From NCBI GenBank assembly GCA_018287875.1, contig JAGVVL010000009.1:3038001-3102000 (forward strand): a stretch of DNA of 64,000 bases, written 5' to 3'. Positions 1 to 13,200 of this stretch are shown here, in pieces. The DNA comes from Nigrospora sphaerica. Taxonomy: Eukaryota > Ascomycota > Sordariomycetes > Amphisphaeriales > Apiosporaceae. Both the position numbers and the translations under genes were made by a program. The notes beneath the pieces are model-generated. The model did no database searches and was not told where the DNA came from. It was given only the letters and a program-made list of their open reading frames with translations. Within the stretch, counting starts at the first letter, position 1. The number at the start of each line of letters is the position of its first letter.

Positions 1-68
1 GCTAGGGGAGGGAATGTGGGAATCTAGAGTCTCGCCACGCAAGGCCGCCGGCGGCAGCAACGGCCAAA

Positions 69-1935
69 TTACCAGCCGTTCCAACGTGGCCAGACATCGA
101 CAATCTCGTCCTCGCGGCCCACGTTCCGACTATCGACGACCAGAAACCAGTTGTGCATGGCGGCCGTGATGCAGGCGTGATTCGGCCACACCCTGAGCCT
201 CTGGCCTATGTAAAGCTGTGCCCTCTCCTCTTCCTCGGCCGTTCCCACCCAGGCCAGAATGCCGTGCTCCTGCGTCACACGACTGACTTGCCACCCCCCG
301 TGCTGGGCCGGAAACTCGGGGCCCGGCACTGGCTGGCCGTTGCAGTTCCAGGGGCTGACAAGACCCCACGCACTGTAGTGTCGTCCCGGCGGGGAACCCA
401 TGTCTTTGCACGGCTCGCGGGCCAGGGCCAGGGTCCCGCCATTCACAAGGGCCTCGGTCGTGTGGTTGACGCGGTTGCGCTGCGGGTAGAGCGAAACCAC
501 TTCCACCAGCACCGTGAGAGCCAAGGCGTGAGCGTTGAGGTAGTCGGAGGAGCGGGCGTGCGAGGCCAGCTGCTGAATGTCCAGGGTGCTGTACACGCCG
601 GCGTGAAGCTCCTGTACCGCTCGAAGTCAGTAGGCTTACTTGCCGGGTCTTCGTGGAGCATCTGCAGAGCCCCGGTAGCCTGGAATATCAGGAACAGGGA
701 GCACGAGGGGAAGGGGGTGCGGAATTCTTCGCGGCCAAAACACTGAATAGTTCTGAAAGCTGCCTACCAGGGTAAGATCCTCCTGCTGCAGGGTGGAGAT
801 CATGCCATATAGTTTGCTGACCAGGGCATCCGAGCGCGCGGATCCGGGGGCACAACTCACGCCTGGAACCCGAGGCTCGGTGAATGCCGGATGCTGGAGC
901 GAGGTGACTTGCGGCGAGGCTCCAACGGAGAGCACGAGCGGATGGGTAGGTCGCTCTCGCCGGACAGCCTGGGCCACACGATGTAGACCCCCGATCTCGG
1001 TGCCCAAATAGTCGAGCGCCTCCCAGTCTTCCCGGGTGTCGTACGACTGGCTGGTGTGGGCGTAAACGCCTAGGAACCGACAGGACCCTACAGCCTCGGA
1101 GACGAGCAGCTGGTCAACCAGATGAAGACAGTCGGGCGAGTCCGGGGACACGCCAGCCCGGTCGGCACCCACGTTGACCTTGAGGAAAACGAGCGGAGGG
1201 CTCCCAGACTTGCTGGCAAGCGCCGTCAGGTGTTTCAGCTGCTCGCGGTGGTCGACCAACACGGAAAGGCCATCAGGGCCGAGTTGTGCCGAGATTTGCG
1301 CCAGGCGGTCGACACATGACGAATAAATCGGAAAGGAGAAGAGAACCTAGGCGTGATCAGCAGCCCGTCAATACTGGGCACAAGGTTGTGGGGGACGTAC
1401 ATTCACCTCCCGACCGCTCTCCCGATATTCCTTGAGAAGAGGCAGTATGCTTTCCGCTTCGGCCACCGTGGACACGATCAGCTTGACAGCGGTGTTGCTC
1501 CTATCGCCCACTTGAAGTCGGGTGAGTTCGATTGTCTTTGCGGTCTGGTGTTAGCTCCGATCGCGGTCCCTTAAATGCGCGGCGTGCAAAAGAGGGCAGC
1601 CATGAAGACTAATGCAAACATGCCCGGCACGCATCGCCATGGCGACAGCCTCCGCGACCTGGCGTAAAGCTTGACCTCTTGGTATCTTGGTATGTAAAAT
1701 CCAGGCCGAGAGGCGCCAAGACGCCAAAAAAGAGAGGCACGAGCGTCCGTACCTTGTGAGTTTTGATATGCGCCCGCCACTGGAGGTTCAACCTTTGGGC
1801 TGCATCCAGCATCAAGTTACAGTTCGCTTCTACCTTGGCCAGGTCCAGCACAAGAGCAGGCGTAGGCGTATTGTAGAGGCTCTGGCCCACGTATCGAGCC
1901 CGCAACGCCTCCTTGCAGTTTGCGGCGGCTGCCAT
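69..1935 (-). CDS. D-serine dehydratase-like PLP enzyme (alanine racemase N-terminal fold)
   Basis: Probable PLP- and zinc-dependent D-amino acid lyase of the eukaryotic D-serine dehydratase (DSD1) family, which turns D-serine into pyruvate and ammonia. My model has four exons, 1935-1753, 1544-1401, 1346-768 and 611-69, all in phase 0, encoding 482 aa. Exon 1 ends on the PLP-lysine motif RAHIKTHK. Exon 2 continues TAKTIELTRLQVGD and IVSTVAEAESILPLLKEY, both typical of the barrel. Exon 3 has LVDHREQL and LSVGASP. Exon 4 begins ELHAG and carries WPNHACITAAMH, whose His and Cys match the zinc ligands of the family. The ATG at 1935 is the first one before the conserved YNTPTPALVLDL region. A GTGAGT at 860 could be an alternative donor, but using it shifts the frame away from the conserved ELHAG, so I kept that stretch as coding. 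Divergent from TAF1. D-threonine aldolase is a related alternative activity. Confidence 0.88.
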
Positions 1936-3306
1936 TTGTTCACGATGGGACGTCGCTGGGAGGGACGGCGTCGAGGCAGTGTCGACCTGGGTTGTCTGGA
2001 AGCAGGAAAGGGTTACGCGTAAACCTGTGATGCCACGGTCCAGGATGAATGGCCAGGTGCGATGTAGAGGACGGAGAGACAGCAGAGGCACTAGAAAGGG
2101 TGTTCCGGTAGCGGAACCCAGCGGATTCTGCACCCTACGTAAGTGTGTTGTTGGGCTCCAGCTATTTGTACAGCGCCGGACGGCTCCTCCAGTTCGCGGA
2201 CAGACTCCACATGCGCCCGCCTATCGTCCACCATTCGGCCCTCGACCGACAGGCTGCCGGTCGGAGGCATGGGTCCATCCCTTCTCCATGGTGGAAGCCC
2301 GTCTAGATGCCGAGGCCCCCCAGTGGGAAAGTTCCACACCGACCTGCCTGTAAGCCGGAGGTAGTTAGGTCGCAAGCCAAGTCAAGTTGTGGTAGTTATT
2401 ACCCCTCCGGGCGAGACCATATTATTGCAACCCTGACTCGCAGCGACAGGTGGGATAGGAAATGGGCAGGTACTTTACACCGAAACGAAGCACTCAGGTC
2501 AAGTAATTCAGCACAAGTAAGCGCTTAAGCCAGGTAGGCAAGTACCTGTGTAGGTAGTGGTAGAGTTTAGGTGGCGATGAGAAGCACATAGCGAGTTGTG
2601 CCTCCAGCTCCATATCGGCTACACATGTTAGGCAATTGCTGGGGTTATTCGTTCTCATAATCTGAACGGAAGCGGGGTCGGTCGGTGCTGGTACATAAGT
2701 ATCCAGTACATAGCTACCTATCCAGGACGCAAACGAGTGCTTAACAGGGCCAAGGTCAGTATTCGTAGAAGATACTTGCGTATGTATGTAAATATATAGG
2801 TACGTAGGTGTATCCAATGTTTATTCGTAGGAAGTCTGGAGGCAAGGTACTACGATAAACAACTCAAAAAACCCCTCGGTGGAAGGATTTATCTACGCAA
2901 TTACCTTCTCGATCAAGTCGGGCACTCTGTACCGACCTCTATTTATACATCGCCCTATCTGGAAGCCTACAGTTCTTCCCTTCAAAGGATGGATGGATGC
3001 CATCAATGTATTACTTGTAGCAGCAGCAGGCAATCGCGTTGGGTCCACTTTCCATGTCGCTCGCCCCCATCCCATCCAAGTACGTACCTGTTACATGGAG
3101 CTTGGCCAACCAAACCTTATCCATCCACCTAAAGCACTTCAGAGGTAGGCTTCGACTTCCCCATACCTCGCCATTCCGACGCGCCAACCGACACGGCATC
3201 AAGCAAAACCCGCGACGCCCTGCGATGCCTTGTCCGATGTGGTCGCCGCGCTGAGATATACCCGCGCGAATCGAGCAACGAGACTCCCCGCCGACGCCGC
3301 GCCACC
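1936..3306. promoter_or_regulatory. Divergent intergenic region between the D-serine dehydratase-like gene and TAF1
   Basis: This 1.37 kb stretch must hold the promoters of both divergent genes. I see no coding sequence in it. It contains two TAGGTA-type motif groups, near 2533-2570 and 2781-2812, the second with ATGTATGTA and TAGGTACGTAGG. The TAF1 ATG sits in a GCCACC context. A nine-codon upstream ORF (3225-3254) lies just before it. Confidence 0.6.
3225..3254 (+). promoter_or_regulatory. Upstream ORF (9 codons) in the probable TAF1 leader
   Basis: An ATG at 3225 opens a frame reading MPCPMWSPR and stops with TGA at 3252-3254, 52 nt before the TAF1 start codon. Whether it is in the mRNA depends on the transcription start, which cannot be read from the sequence. 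Confidence 0.4.
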
Positions 3307-6300
3307 ATGTCCGACGCGGAACCCGCGCCGCCCACTCCCGATGGCGAGACGGCGCTCGTCAACGGCGGCAGTCCCGGCCCAAGGGAGAGCCCCGAGTTCG
3401 CCAACATAGACTGGGACAACCAAGCCGAGGAGGACGAGCGGGCTCTGGCTAATGTTCTGGCTGGCATGAGCGGCACCCAGTCCAGCGCGGGACTGGACCT
3501 GGGAAACTTCACTGAGAAACAGCTGGACCAAAGCGGCAAGGCAGACGATGCTATTGATTTCGAAGACATCGGTGACGATGACTTGATGTCCGAAGATGAA
3601 ATCAAAGGCGAACCCGACACCGATCTGTCCCAGATCCCTGGGTTGGCCGAAGATGGCGCCGCCGGTAACGAACCCGACGGCTTCGATGACCTATTCGGCG
3701 ACGAAGGCGGTGCCGACGATCTTCCCGCTTCGTCGCCGCCGCCCGAAACGAGAGCCATACCCGATGCCGAACGCAGCAGTCATGTCGATATCAGGGCAGA
3801 AGACATCAAGACCGAAACCAACGCCGACATGGACGTCGATGTCGACGTCGATGCTAGCCGCTCCTCCGTCCCCGCTGCTCTCAGCGCTGCGCCTGCTGAC
3901 GCGATCGTTACCGATGACGATTGGAAGAACATGTCATTCGAGGAGAAGTTCAAGCTCAACTTTCCCCAGCAGGAAGAGAGCAGCGTGAGCGCCTGGGTCA
4001 CTGAGCAGTCGCACCAGCGAGACATTTCTGTTCCTGCGCCGCCCCAGAATGTCGATGAACTCCTCGAGCAAAAGTTTCCAAGTTTCGAGCCACACAAGAT
4101 ATTGTTCTTCAGAGAGCTGTTTCAAGAATGGCCGGCCGAGTTTGTCTACAAGGGACCTCCCAAGAGCCCGCCTGCGCTCGTGCCCACGAAGCTGGAGCTC
4201 GAAATTGACGGCGATGCTGCCAAACTGTTTCGGCTGTCCGAAAATACTATTGCGGCAACACAAAAGCGCCCGCAGCAGCAGTATGGCGAGACGGATGATT
4301 GGAATCGTATGGGGTCTGTCGCCATGGAGCCCGTGGAGCCCATGTCGGATACGGAAGACGAGGATGAGCCAGTAGGAGGCTACAGCTTGGGAGAGATCGC
4401 CACCGTTTGTGATGACTGGGATAATGTGCACGATCCCACGGCGCTGCTTGACAAGGCCAACGGCCTTATTACCCCGCCTCACAAAGCGGACGAGGACATG
4501 GACGATTGGGACCGCGAATTCCTTCAGCCGGAAAGGCAGCAGACCAAGAAGAAGCGCAAGATCGATGTCGGTTTGCCCGATCTGTCTTCGTTTGACACCT
4601 GGGGCATCGACAACTTCACCGAGGCCACCAAACGCTGCGGTCTACGGATTCAACTTGACCTCAATGACCCCTATCTGCTGGTCGAAGACCTGCAGTCTGA
4701 TCGGCCCAAGAAGCGCGTCAAGGTGGACGATAAGACTAAGCGCATGGCCAATGGTCAACTAGGAAGGGACGTCCTGTCTCGCTTCAACATTTCCAACGAC
4801 GATGCCTACAATGCCCTCAAGGCTAATAACAAGAGCAAGGTCAGGGCCACGCTTGGAAATCTTGCCGTGGAGCACAGTATGCCGGCGCTCAAGTTGACCT
4901 TCCCTTTTTACCGCACAAAACTCGAGGGCGAGTTTTGGGACCACCATCGGAAGAAGTTCGACGTGGAGAAGATAGTGCGGAATGCCATTCCATTCAAGAA
5001 GCCCTCCAAGACAAAACGGAAGGAGCTCAAGAACCGCAGCATCCAGGATATCTTCAAGACAAGCAAAGATCTCAGTCTCAACGACAACTCTTCCGCTGTG
5101 CTTTTCGAGTACTCAGAGCAAGCTCCAGTCATGCTTTCCAACTTTGGTATGGGCAGTCGAGTGATCAACTACTACCGCCGCCAGGATCACCAAGAAGAAG
5201 AAAAGCTGCCCAAGGCTGAAATCGGCGAGCCTCATGTCCTAATGCCCGAGGACAAGTCGCCGTTTTCTATCTTTGGCAAGGTAGAACCGGGCGAGACTGT
5301 TCCTACATTTCATAACGAGATGTACCGGGCGCCCATCTTCAAGCATGAGCCGCGAAAGAATGATTTCCTCCTTGGTTTCAGCACCAACGTCCACGATGGA
5401 CCCAAATTTTATCTGAAAACGATCGACCACATCTTTGTTGTCGGCCAGACGTTCCCATCGGTCGAGGTTCCAGGGCCACATGCGCGCAAAGTTACCACTA
5501 CTGCGAAGAACAGACTCAAGATGATCTCGTATCGTATGATGAGGAAAAGACCAACGCAAGACGTCGACATACATGAAATCACCCCGCACGTGTTTGACAA
5601 GTTTGACCCACAGAACAGGCATGCCTGCCCTTTTCTTCATCCTCTCTAAAAGAAGAGAACGACTAACGATCCCTAGGCAAAAAATGAAGGAATTTCTCGC
5701 ATACGACCGCGACTCAAAGACATGGAAGCTGAGGGAAGGAGAGTCACTGATGGACGAGAAAGACATCCGCGCCATGATCAAGCCCGAGGATGTCTGCTTG
5801 ATCGAGTCCATGCAGATTGGGTCGATGCAGCTGCAAGCTATAGGGTATGACATCAGTCGGAAGAATGCTGCGACCGAAGACGACGACGACGTGAATGCGG
5901 AAGAGCCATTGGCCGCCAAGATGGCACCCTGGAAACTTACCCAAAACTTCCTGGAAGCGAGCCAACAGAAGGCCATGGTGGCTTTGCACGGTGAGGGAGA
6001 CCCGACGGGCCACGGCCTGGGTTTCAGCTTCATCAAAACCTCCATGAAGGGAGGTTACATCAATGCTGTTCAGGGCCCGCTTGCCACAAGTGCCGATGCC
6101 ATAGAACGGGAACGTAAGGCGAATGGCGGTCATTCGTATAACGTGAAGAAACAGCACGACATGTACACGGCTGCTATAGGGGATATCTGGGGACGACAGA
6201 AAGCGACCCTTTCGGACCCAACGACGCACGAGGACTCGGACGTCCTCGACACAGCCAATGAGGACGATCGGTTCAACACGCGCAAGCCCGACCACACCCC

Positions 6301-7225
6301 CGCCCCCCACATGGATGACGGTCGTAGCCAGTTTTCGCGCACGAGTGCCGGCAGTCGACTTCAGAACAAGCGAAAGCTGAAGATCACGCGAAAGAAGAAG
6401 GATGCGGATGGCAACTTGGTGGAGGAGACGGTGATTGTCGAGGATCCCGCCGTTATCCGAAACTACGTCAAGCAGAGGAAGGAGGCCGAAGAGGCTCTGC
6501 GAGAGTATGTACTGGGTGGCAATGGCATGAACCGACGGATTTTGCTAACACTTGATATCAGTGTGTACAGTCTCAAGCCGACAGGCAACGCCGACGCCGA
6601 CAGGGAGCGCAACAAATTGTGAGTCGCGCCCCGTGGGCCTTGTGTGGCCACAAATGCGTTGCTAACAGGTTCGCAGGGTTGAGAAGGAGTTGTCCCGCCT
6701 ACTCAAGAATCAGGACCGACGCCAAGTGCGCGAGAAACAGGGCAAAGGGAAGAAGAAGAAGAACGCCGCTGCCGATATTGACGCCGATTCTCCGGATCCG
6801 TCCAGCTCTGTCGATAAGGCGGCAGGGGGCACAACCCGGAAATGCGCGAACTGCGGACAAGTGGGACACATCAAGACAAACAAAAGGTTCGTCCACCGAT
6901 GTCGTCCACCCACGATGCTGGGCTTCTCCCAGGCACCCTGGAAGCCGCGGGCCCTAGGCCCCGACTGATTATTAGGGCGCGGTGGCGGCGACAGTTCGCC
7001 GTCGGCGCGCGCCGAGCTGCAGCTCCTAGTGGACTCGCCAGCGTTTATTTCCTCACCCGACTGCCACAGGCCCAGTCTCGGGGTCCCACTGGCTCAGGAC
7101 CGTGCTAACATGATGGACCTAGCAAATGTCCGCTTCTCAATGGCACCATGGCGAACCCAGACAGTGGAGCCGACACGGGAGGCTTTGGCTCGTTTGGCGC
7201 ACCGTCGGCGAACTCTCCGGGTTAG
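3307..7225 (+). CDS. TAF1: TFIID subunit TAF1
   Basis: Largest TFIID subunit, the scaffold that binds TBP, TAF7 and promoter DNA in RNA polymerase II initiation. My model has five exons, 3307-5618, 5677-6504, 6562-6618, 6677-6886 and 7123-7225, summing to 3510 nt and 1169 aa. The N-terminus is acidic with repeated DDW motifs (TAND-like region). The DUF3591 core spans about 525-960, including SSAVLFEYSEQAPVMLSNFGMGSRVINYYRR-type sequence. A zinc knuckle begins at about residue 1122 (CANCGQVGHIKTNK) and finishes as SKCPLLNG across the last intron. There is no bromodomain, as is normal for fungal TAF1. The junction at 5618/5677 uses a GC donor and restores the conserved QNRQKMKEF. The 57 nt intron 6505-6561 keeps frame without a stop, but it has GTATGT, GCTAAC and CAG signals, and removing it restores DVYSLKPTGN. 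The ATG is in a GCCACCATG context. Confidence 0.93.
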
Positions 7226-10200
7226 GGCGCCGAGCCACCTCGTCGTGGCCGTCGTGGACACCCTCAGGGACGGCCCCAGGGGCATCCCCGGAAAAGGAAG
7301 CCGTATGCTTGATTGGTGGCTACGAGCTCATCGATGCCCACCGTTTGCCCTCTACCATGCAACCCCCCTACGAAGACCGCTGGTCTGTAATCAACATGCG
7401 GTGGAAGCCAACGCGGCGCAGGATAGAGAGATGGTGGCAGTCCCCCCCAACAAACAATAATAGACGATAGTTTTGCGCTGGGCACTTGCAGGGCAGGCTA
7501 GGGAGGAAAGACGTGCATGTATAACAAAAATCCAATGAGACAGACTCGAATCGCCGTCCGAGGGCGCATGCAGTACAGCGGGGGACGGAGGCCCATCTAC
7601 ATCAAGGTGAAGGGCGTTCAACCCGGTTCGGAAAGGAAGGGAAGCAAAAAGAAGGGAGTCCCGTCAGGGACAGGCGGCGCCGGAAAAGGCGCACAATGGG
7701 GGGCGGCGATAACGGTATCCAGAGGGTTCTAATGGAAGCACCTATCACGCGACAAAGCATAAGGCAGCATGTGGATTCACAACTAGTCGCATTTATAGAT
7801 AGACGCTGCATGCATGCACGATGAGGCTGCATTGCCTGGTAGCGAGAACGTGTGTTGCTAAAGGCGACGGCAAACAGGTCATAGCGAGGCAGCGCTTATG
7901 CTGGGACCGATGGCGAGGTTCTCCTACCAGGGCCTCGCGGGTGTGTCGCACAGAAGGGATGTCGTATGCGGCTAGGTAGTCGATAGATAGCCGGTTTCTA
8001 TGTTCGGGTGAAGGGAGATGCTGGGAATCTCGCCTACCGACAGGCCAGGGATGGCAGCAAAAATGCACCTGGGTATGGGAGCGCGATGCCAACCCCGCTG
8101 CGTGCCGTTTCATCTCCAGGCTGAAGCAGATAGTAGGACGTGGACATCGATTCGTGGATGTTTGTTTCGTTCCGAGGTAGGTATGCAGCACAGACACGAC
8201 CGAAGGAGCGGCTGCCGCTGTGATCTAAACTTAGCATCATGGAGCACGCGCACTGCACTGCTGCACCGTACCTTGCTGCCGCAGTCTGCATAGGCCCAGG
8301 GCGGTCCGCGACGGGGGAGGAGAAGCGCGGGCGCAGAGACGGTACGTAGGCCTACCTACCTGCTGCTTACATACGTTAGTTTGCCTCCATCTTACCCCCC
8401 CTCCTCCTTAGGCCCTCTTCCGCTCTGGGTGTATCGCTTGCATCGGTGCTCGGCAACGTCCCCCGGCCAACTGCCCAGTCGGCGGCGGAGGAGCGTCTCG
8501 GTGTCGCGTCATGGGACGGAAGGGCGGGGGGGCCGAGCATGGACGGGGCCTCCAGAACAGCCCGGCGCAGGCAGTAGAGAGCAGTATGGCTGCTATCTGG
8601 TTGCCCCCGTCGTCTCCCTGTGTTTTCGTCGAGCAGACAGACGGGTGGTGGGCTGCGGTCGACCCAGTAAACAAAACCCAGTCAGCTCTAGCCGGATAAT
8701 CGGTGAGGGAGGGTGAGACAGCCCAAAGTACCCCGCGCGTGCAGAAACCCCCCCTCTCCACCGGAACGTAAGCCTCCCTCATCTACCGTTCTCTTCTTCT
8801 CTCATAGCTCGCCCGCTCGTTTGCTCGCTTATGTGTGGGATTTTCCGGGTGCGTGTAGGGCTGTGTGGGATAGGGAGGACCACGGACAGATGGCGTTTTT
8901 GTCCCGCTTCCCCGTCAAGCATGGATGTCCCACGGTTGGGGACTGGCGATCTTCACGACAACCATGGCAGCTCGGGAGCTGGGTCGCGGTAGAACAAAAA
9001 CACATAACGCGGGGGCATCCCGATCCCTCCCGAACGAGCTAGGTCAGGCTGGTCTACGGATATGGACCGTCGGTGATATACGTGCCGGTGTTCTCTCCCG
9101 GGGTCTAGCCAGCTAAGACGGTGAAGTATGAAGTGCGGTCCCTGGCGGGTCTGGCAGGCTGGCCACCTGCCCCTCGTGGCTGGCGCCCACACTCGTGTCT
9201 ATGTGCTTGACAAATATGGATATGAGGTAAGCCTCTAGGTTGCTGTATACTACTACCTACCTGCGTACCTTGGGCAAGGAATAATGATATTTGCCCACTT
9301 TGGTGACTACATCGTATGTGTGTCGGCGACCCGCCCGGGTGGTGATTCTCTGGGCGTTGCCCATGGCACGTCAGGGAAGACACGGGGGCGATTGCAGTCT
9401 CTACGCGCTTGGGACCCCCGACGACCTCTTTCAAACACGGAACATGGGCTGTGGAGGCATGGAAGACCCCGGGACGTGCGGATTCTCCGGGGTAACACAG
9501 CAGCGCGGCTGGCGCCCTCAGGCCTTTGGCCCGGCGCTTGTCCGTATCCCGCCGCCTTTCGGCTCGCTCGTCCGAATGCGAGCAGATGGGGAACCTCATA
9601 CGAAGCGCGCTTTGAGCGTACACGGCCTGGGGTTGGGGTTTGGTGGTCTTCCGCCAGGGAATTAGTTGGAGGGGAAGGTAAAAAGGGAACGCGGCCCTGG
9701 GTGGGCGTGCATGCGCACATGCGCACACGCGGACATCTACACAGTATGCATGCATGGCATACACCCCGTCTCCGGTGACCTGTTCCGTGTTTGGGGAGGG
9801 AAGCTAATTTACCCACCAGCAGAGGCGCGCTCGCGGGTTAATTGGCCAGATGGGGACAAGGTGAGGATGATGGAGCCGGGATGTGCTGCAGAGAAGTGGA
9901 GAGCGGACCTCTATAAATAGCCCCAAAATAGCGCCAAGTTGCTTCGGCTTTGGGGCTTGGCAGGGCGACGCCAGTTAGTTGATCACCGGATGGATTGCTT
10001 GCAGTCGAGCCCGGCACAGCGATGCTCCAATCACGCACCCGACACGCCTGGGAGCCCACTAGACGTTACGCAGTCCCCGCGGTGGCCGGGCGCTTAAACT
10101 GCTGCTCTTTTCTGCAGAGACGTCAACGCCTGCTTTCGGTGCACAGTCGCCATGGGGAGAAAAAAAACGTGCGCTGCTCTCGAACGCGCCCATGCTACCC

Positions 10201-13200
10201 AACGTAGAGACGGCCCGCCGTGGTGCCAGAACGGGAGCCGGGGAAACGGACCCCCACGATTGGCCCCGGATGCTGCAGCGGTCCTTGTCAGCACACAGAG
10301 TTGGCATTCGTCCCGGATCCTGTCCCGCCAACCCTGTTGCGCTCCTGTCCGTCCGTCCTGAGTGGCCGCTTCCAGCCAGACGAGGGGGTTCGCAGTGAAA
10401 CCATCCCCGAGGCCTTGGCCGCTCCGAGCCATCTGGAACGTCATCTTCGAATCCAGGGGTCGGGGCTCGGGGGAGATAAGGATGCAGGGCTGCCGCGAAA
10501 ACCATCTGAACTTGGTATCCGGGCGGGCAATGGTTCGTAGGCCACGGCGCGAGGCCCTCAGCGAGGACGGGAAACGGAAACGGAGCCAAGTTACCACCTC
10601 TTCATCTCATCCATATCTTCACAAGCGAACCTCTCTTAGGCATAGAGTCCGGCAGGCAAGGCGGCCTGAGCATCATACCGACGGTACGGCTCCTGGCCCC
10701 CGGCCCCCGGCCCCCCTTTGGTTGCTTGCAGGCGCGGGGTACTCGGATGCAGGAGAAGGCGGTTGAAAACAAGGGAGGGAGAGCGAGCGAGGACCCCCCC
10801 CCCCAATACAGCGCGGGCGGGGGCGCAGGCGTGGAATGGACGAACAATGCACACCCGGCTGGCGGTGTGCAGGCGGCTGCAGGCACACTGAGCAGTGACG
10901 GCATATGTACAACGCCGAGGGCTTCTCGAAGGCACCCCTCCCTTCGTTCTTTAAATAACCTGCCACATGGAGGCTCAAAGGGTCCGGTGGGATTGGGCGA
11001 TGGTTTCGCGGGCGGACGGGGCAGTGGGTTGGAGGTACGTATATACCTGCATCTTACATCCTACTTCATCACTGGCTCCTTACGCGTAAGGCTGAGGCGT
11101 TGACTTGGGGGGGGGGGACCGGGAAACCGTACTTGCTTAAAAATGAATATAGTGCGGCGAGCGCAGCATCCAAGACACAACAGAGCCCGACTACTGAGAA
11201 GTGGCCCGCATGCGACAGACGCAGTGGCGGCAGATTGAACATCATGGCCATCGTCAGCTCGGGGGGTTGGGTTCTGCGACGGCTGATCCGCGAGGACGAT
11301 GGTGAGAATGGACCGTGAGTTGGCCACCTGCCGGTCGTCTCCCTGTATACCGGATGAACTACTGATAATGGGGGAGGGCCTATTCGGGTGGCCGTGTCGG
11401 GAGCCCGGTCGCGGGTGCGCGGTCGGCCTGTGCTGCGACCGACCCTTAGACCAGAACTGAAATCCCGAAAGACATGCACATGCCTCGATAGATGGACATT
11501 AATTGACCCGTTCCAGTACAATGAATACCTACATTAATATAGGTGCAAAACCTCCACGGCCGACAACACTCCTTTACAGAATAGGATCGTCTTGAGGCAC
11601 TGGGGCAGTGATCCGCACTTGGTTCGGCAAGCTGCCCGACAATGCGGGAGCTAGCTGGCTTCTCGGAACAATGGTCTCCTGGAGAAAGTGGGCATTCGAC
11701 GGGCACTTGGCTGGGCGATCGCATCCATTAAAAGACCCAATGTCGCCGCCTCCATTATTCGGAACTCTACTAGGAGGGGGTTGGGGGGAGAGGAAGGGTT
11801 GCCGACCGATGAAGACGGGCGCCCGCCTTTGAGGCCGGAAAGACATGTAGGTAATGATGCAAGTCAAGCACTGTAGATGGATACCTCGGTAACCTAGGTC
11901 GACAGAGTATTTCTCAGGATGCCCCGGCTCGGTTGCCCAGTAGGCGTGATACGTTAATACTATTACAAGTCGCAAGGGTTGCCAAGCGAGCAAGGGTCGA
12001 AGGCTTGGCCCCGCTTGCGACCCCCTCGAAAATGGATCAGCCTGCCACGCTGCCAAGGATCCATGCCAGCTCGGCCATGCGGCCGCTAAGAATTGGATTG
12101 GGAAGCTCTTCCTCCACCCCGTCCATTGCTCCATGGGTGAATGGGACGGGCGCTGACGGGGGAGAGGGGGAGGGAGATGGACTGGCACTGCTTTGCCTTG
12201 CGTAGACTTTTTCCCACTTTCCCACCCCCTCCCGTCCGACCCTGCAACCCATCTCTCATTTGCTAACCTTGCCATGTACCTACACACACACTCTCGGGTG
12301 ACCAAGCTGCATTGTACCGGTCCTTCCCAGCCCTACTAACCCTTCCACCCTTCCCCCCCAATCTCTTGTCGTCGTCGTCTTCTTCTTCTTCCTAGACGAC
12401 CCGACAGTCAGTCTTGACTGTCTGACGGATTGCCTGCCTGCAACCCCCTTCCTCCCACACCCCCTTACCCCTCTCCAGAAAACCACCCATCCCATCGCAC
12501 TGCTGCTGCAGCACCCGCACTTGCGCTGCATCGCACCCAAGCCAGCCCCGAGACGTGATGATCCAAGAGTCCCCAAGGTGGTGAACCACGATCCGTCTAT
12601 TATTAGAATCAACCACGCCAGATTCAGCCCCATCGCCCTGCAGAGCACCGACCGGTGGTTTGCATGTAGCATTGTATCTCTATCAACGACGAACGAAGAC
12701 CTCTTGTCATCGAGAGAGCACCACGACCGACCTCTCGTGGCCGCTTTGAAAAAGCGTGCGTGTGTCCTGCCCGTTTCATATTTTTGACCCGCCCGCCTTT
12801 CCTCATGTTCCCTCGCGCGCACTCTGACTGACGAGTCGAGGTCCACCGCCAGCACCACCACCGCCGCCAGCACCGCCGGCCGCTGCCAACTTCTTCCTCC
12901 CGTCCATTACTTTTTTTTTTTGGCCTGCCTACTACCTACTACTTACTACATACATATGCAGTACATGCCCACATCACATACTGCCTAATACCCTCTCTTG
13001 CCCCCCCCCCTTGTTCAACTCCTCGTCTTTCTATATACTTCGACCTGCGCCCGTGGCCGCGCATCGTCCGGCCTTCCGCTACCACCACGCCCTGCCGCTC
13101 GGCACAAACTGCTACAGTTTGGCAACGGTTCTTCGTCCGCACAGTCCAGCCGTACATAGCCCATCCCGTCCTCTTTTTCTTACTCACCACCGCCGCCGCC

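Noticed and set aside
817..860. A possible 44 nt intron in the D-serine dehydratase-like gene (GTGAGT at 860, CAG at 817-819)
   Set aside because: Using it shifts the reading frame so that the next exon no longer joins to ELHAGVYSTLDIQQ; keeping it as coding gives a continuous frame.
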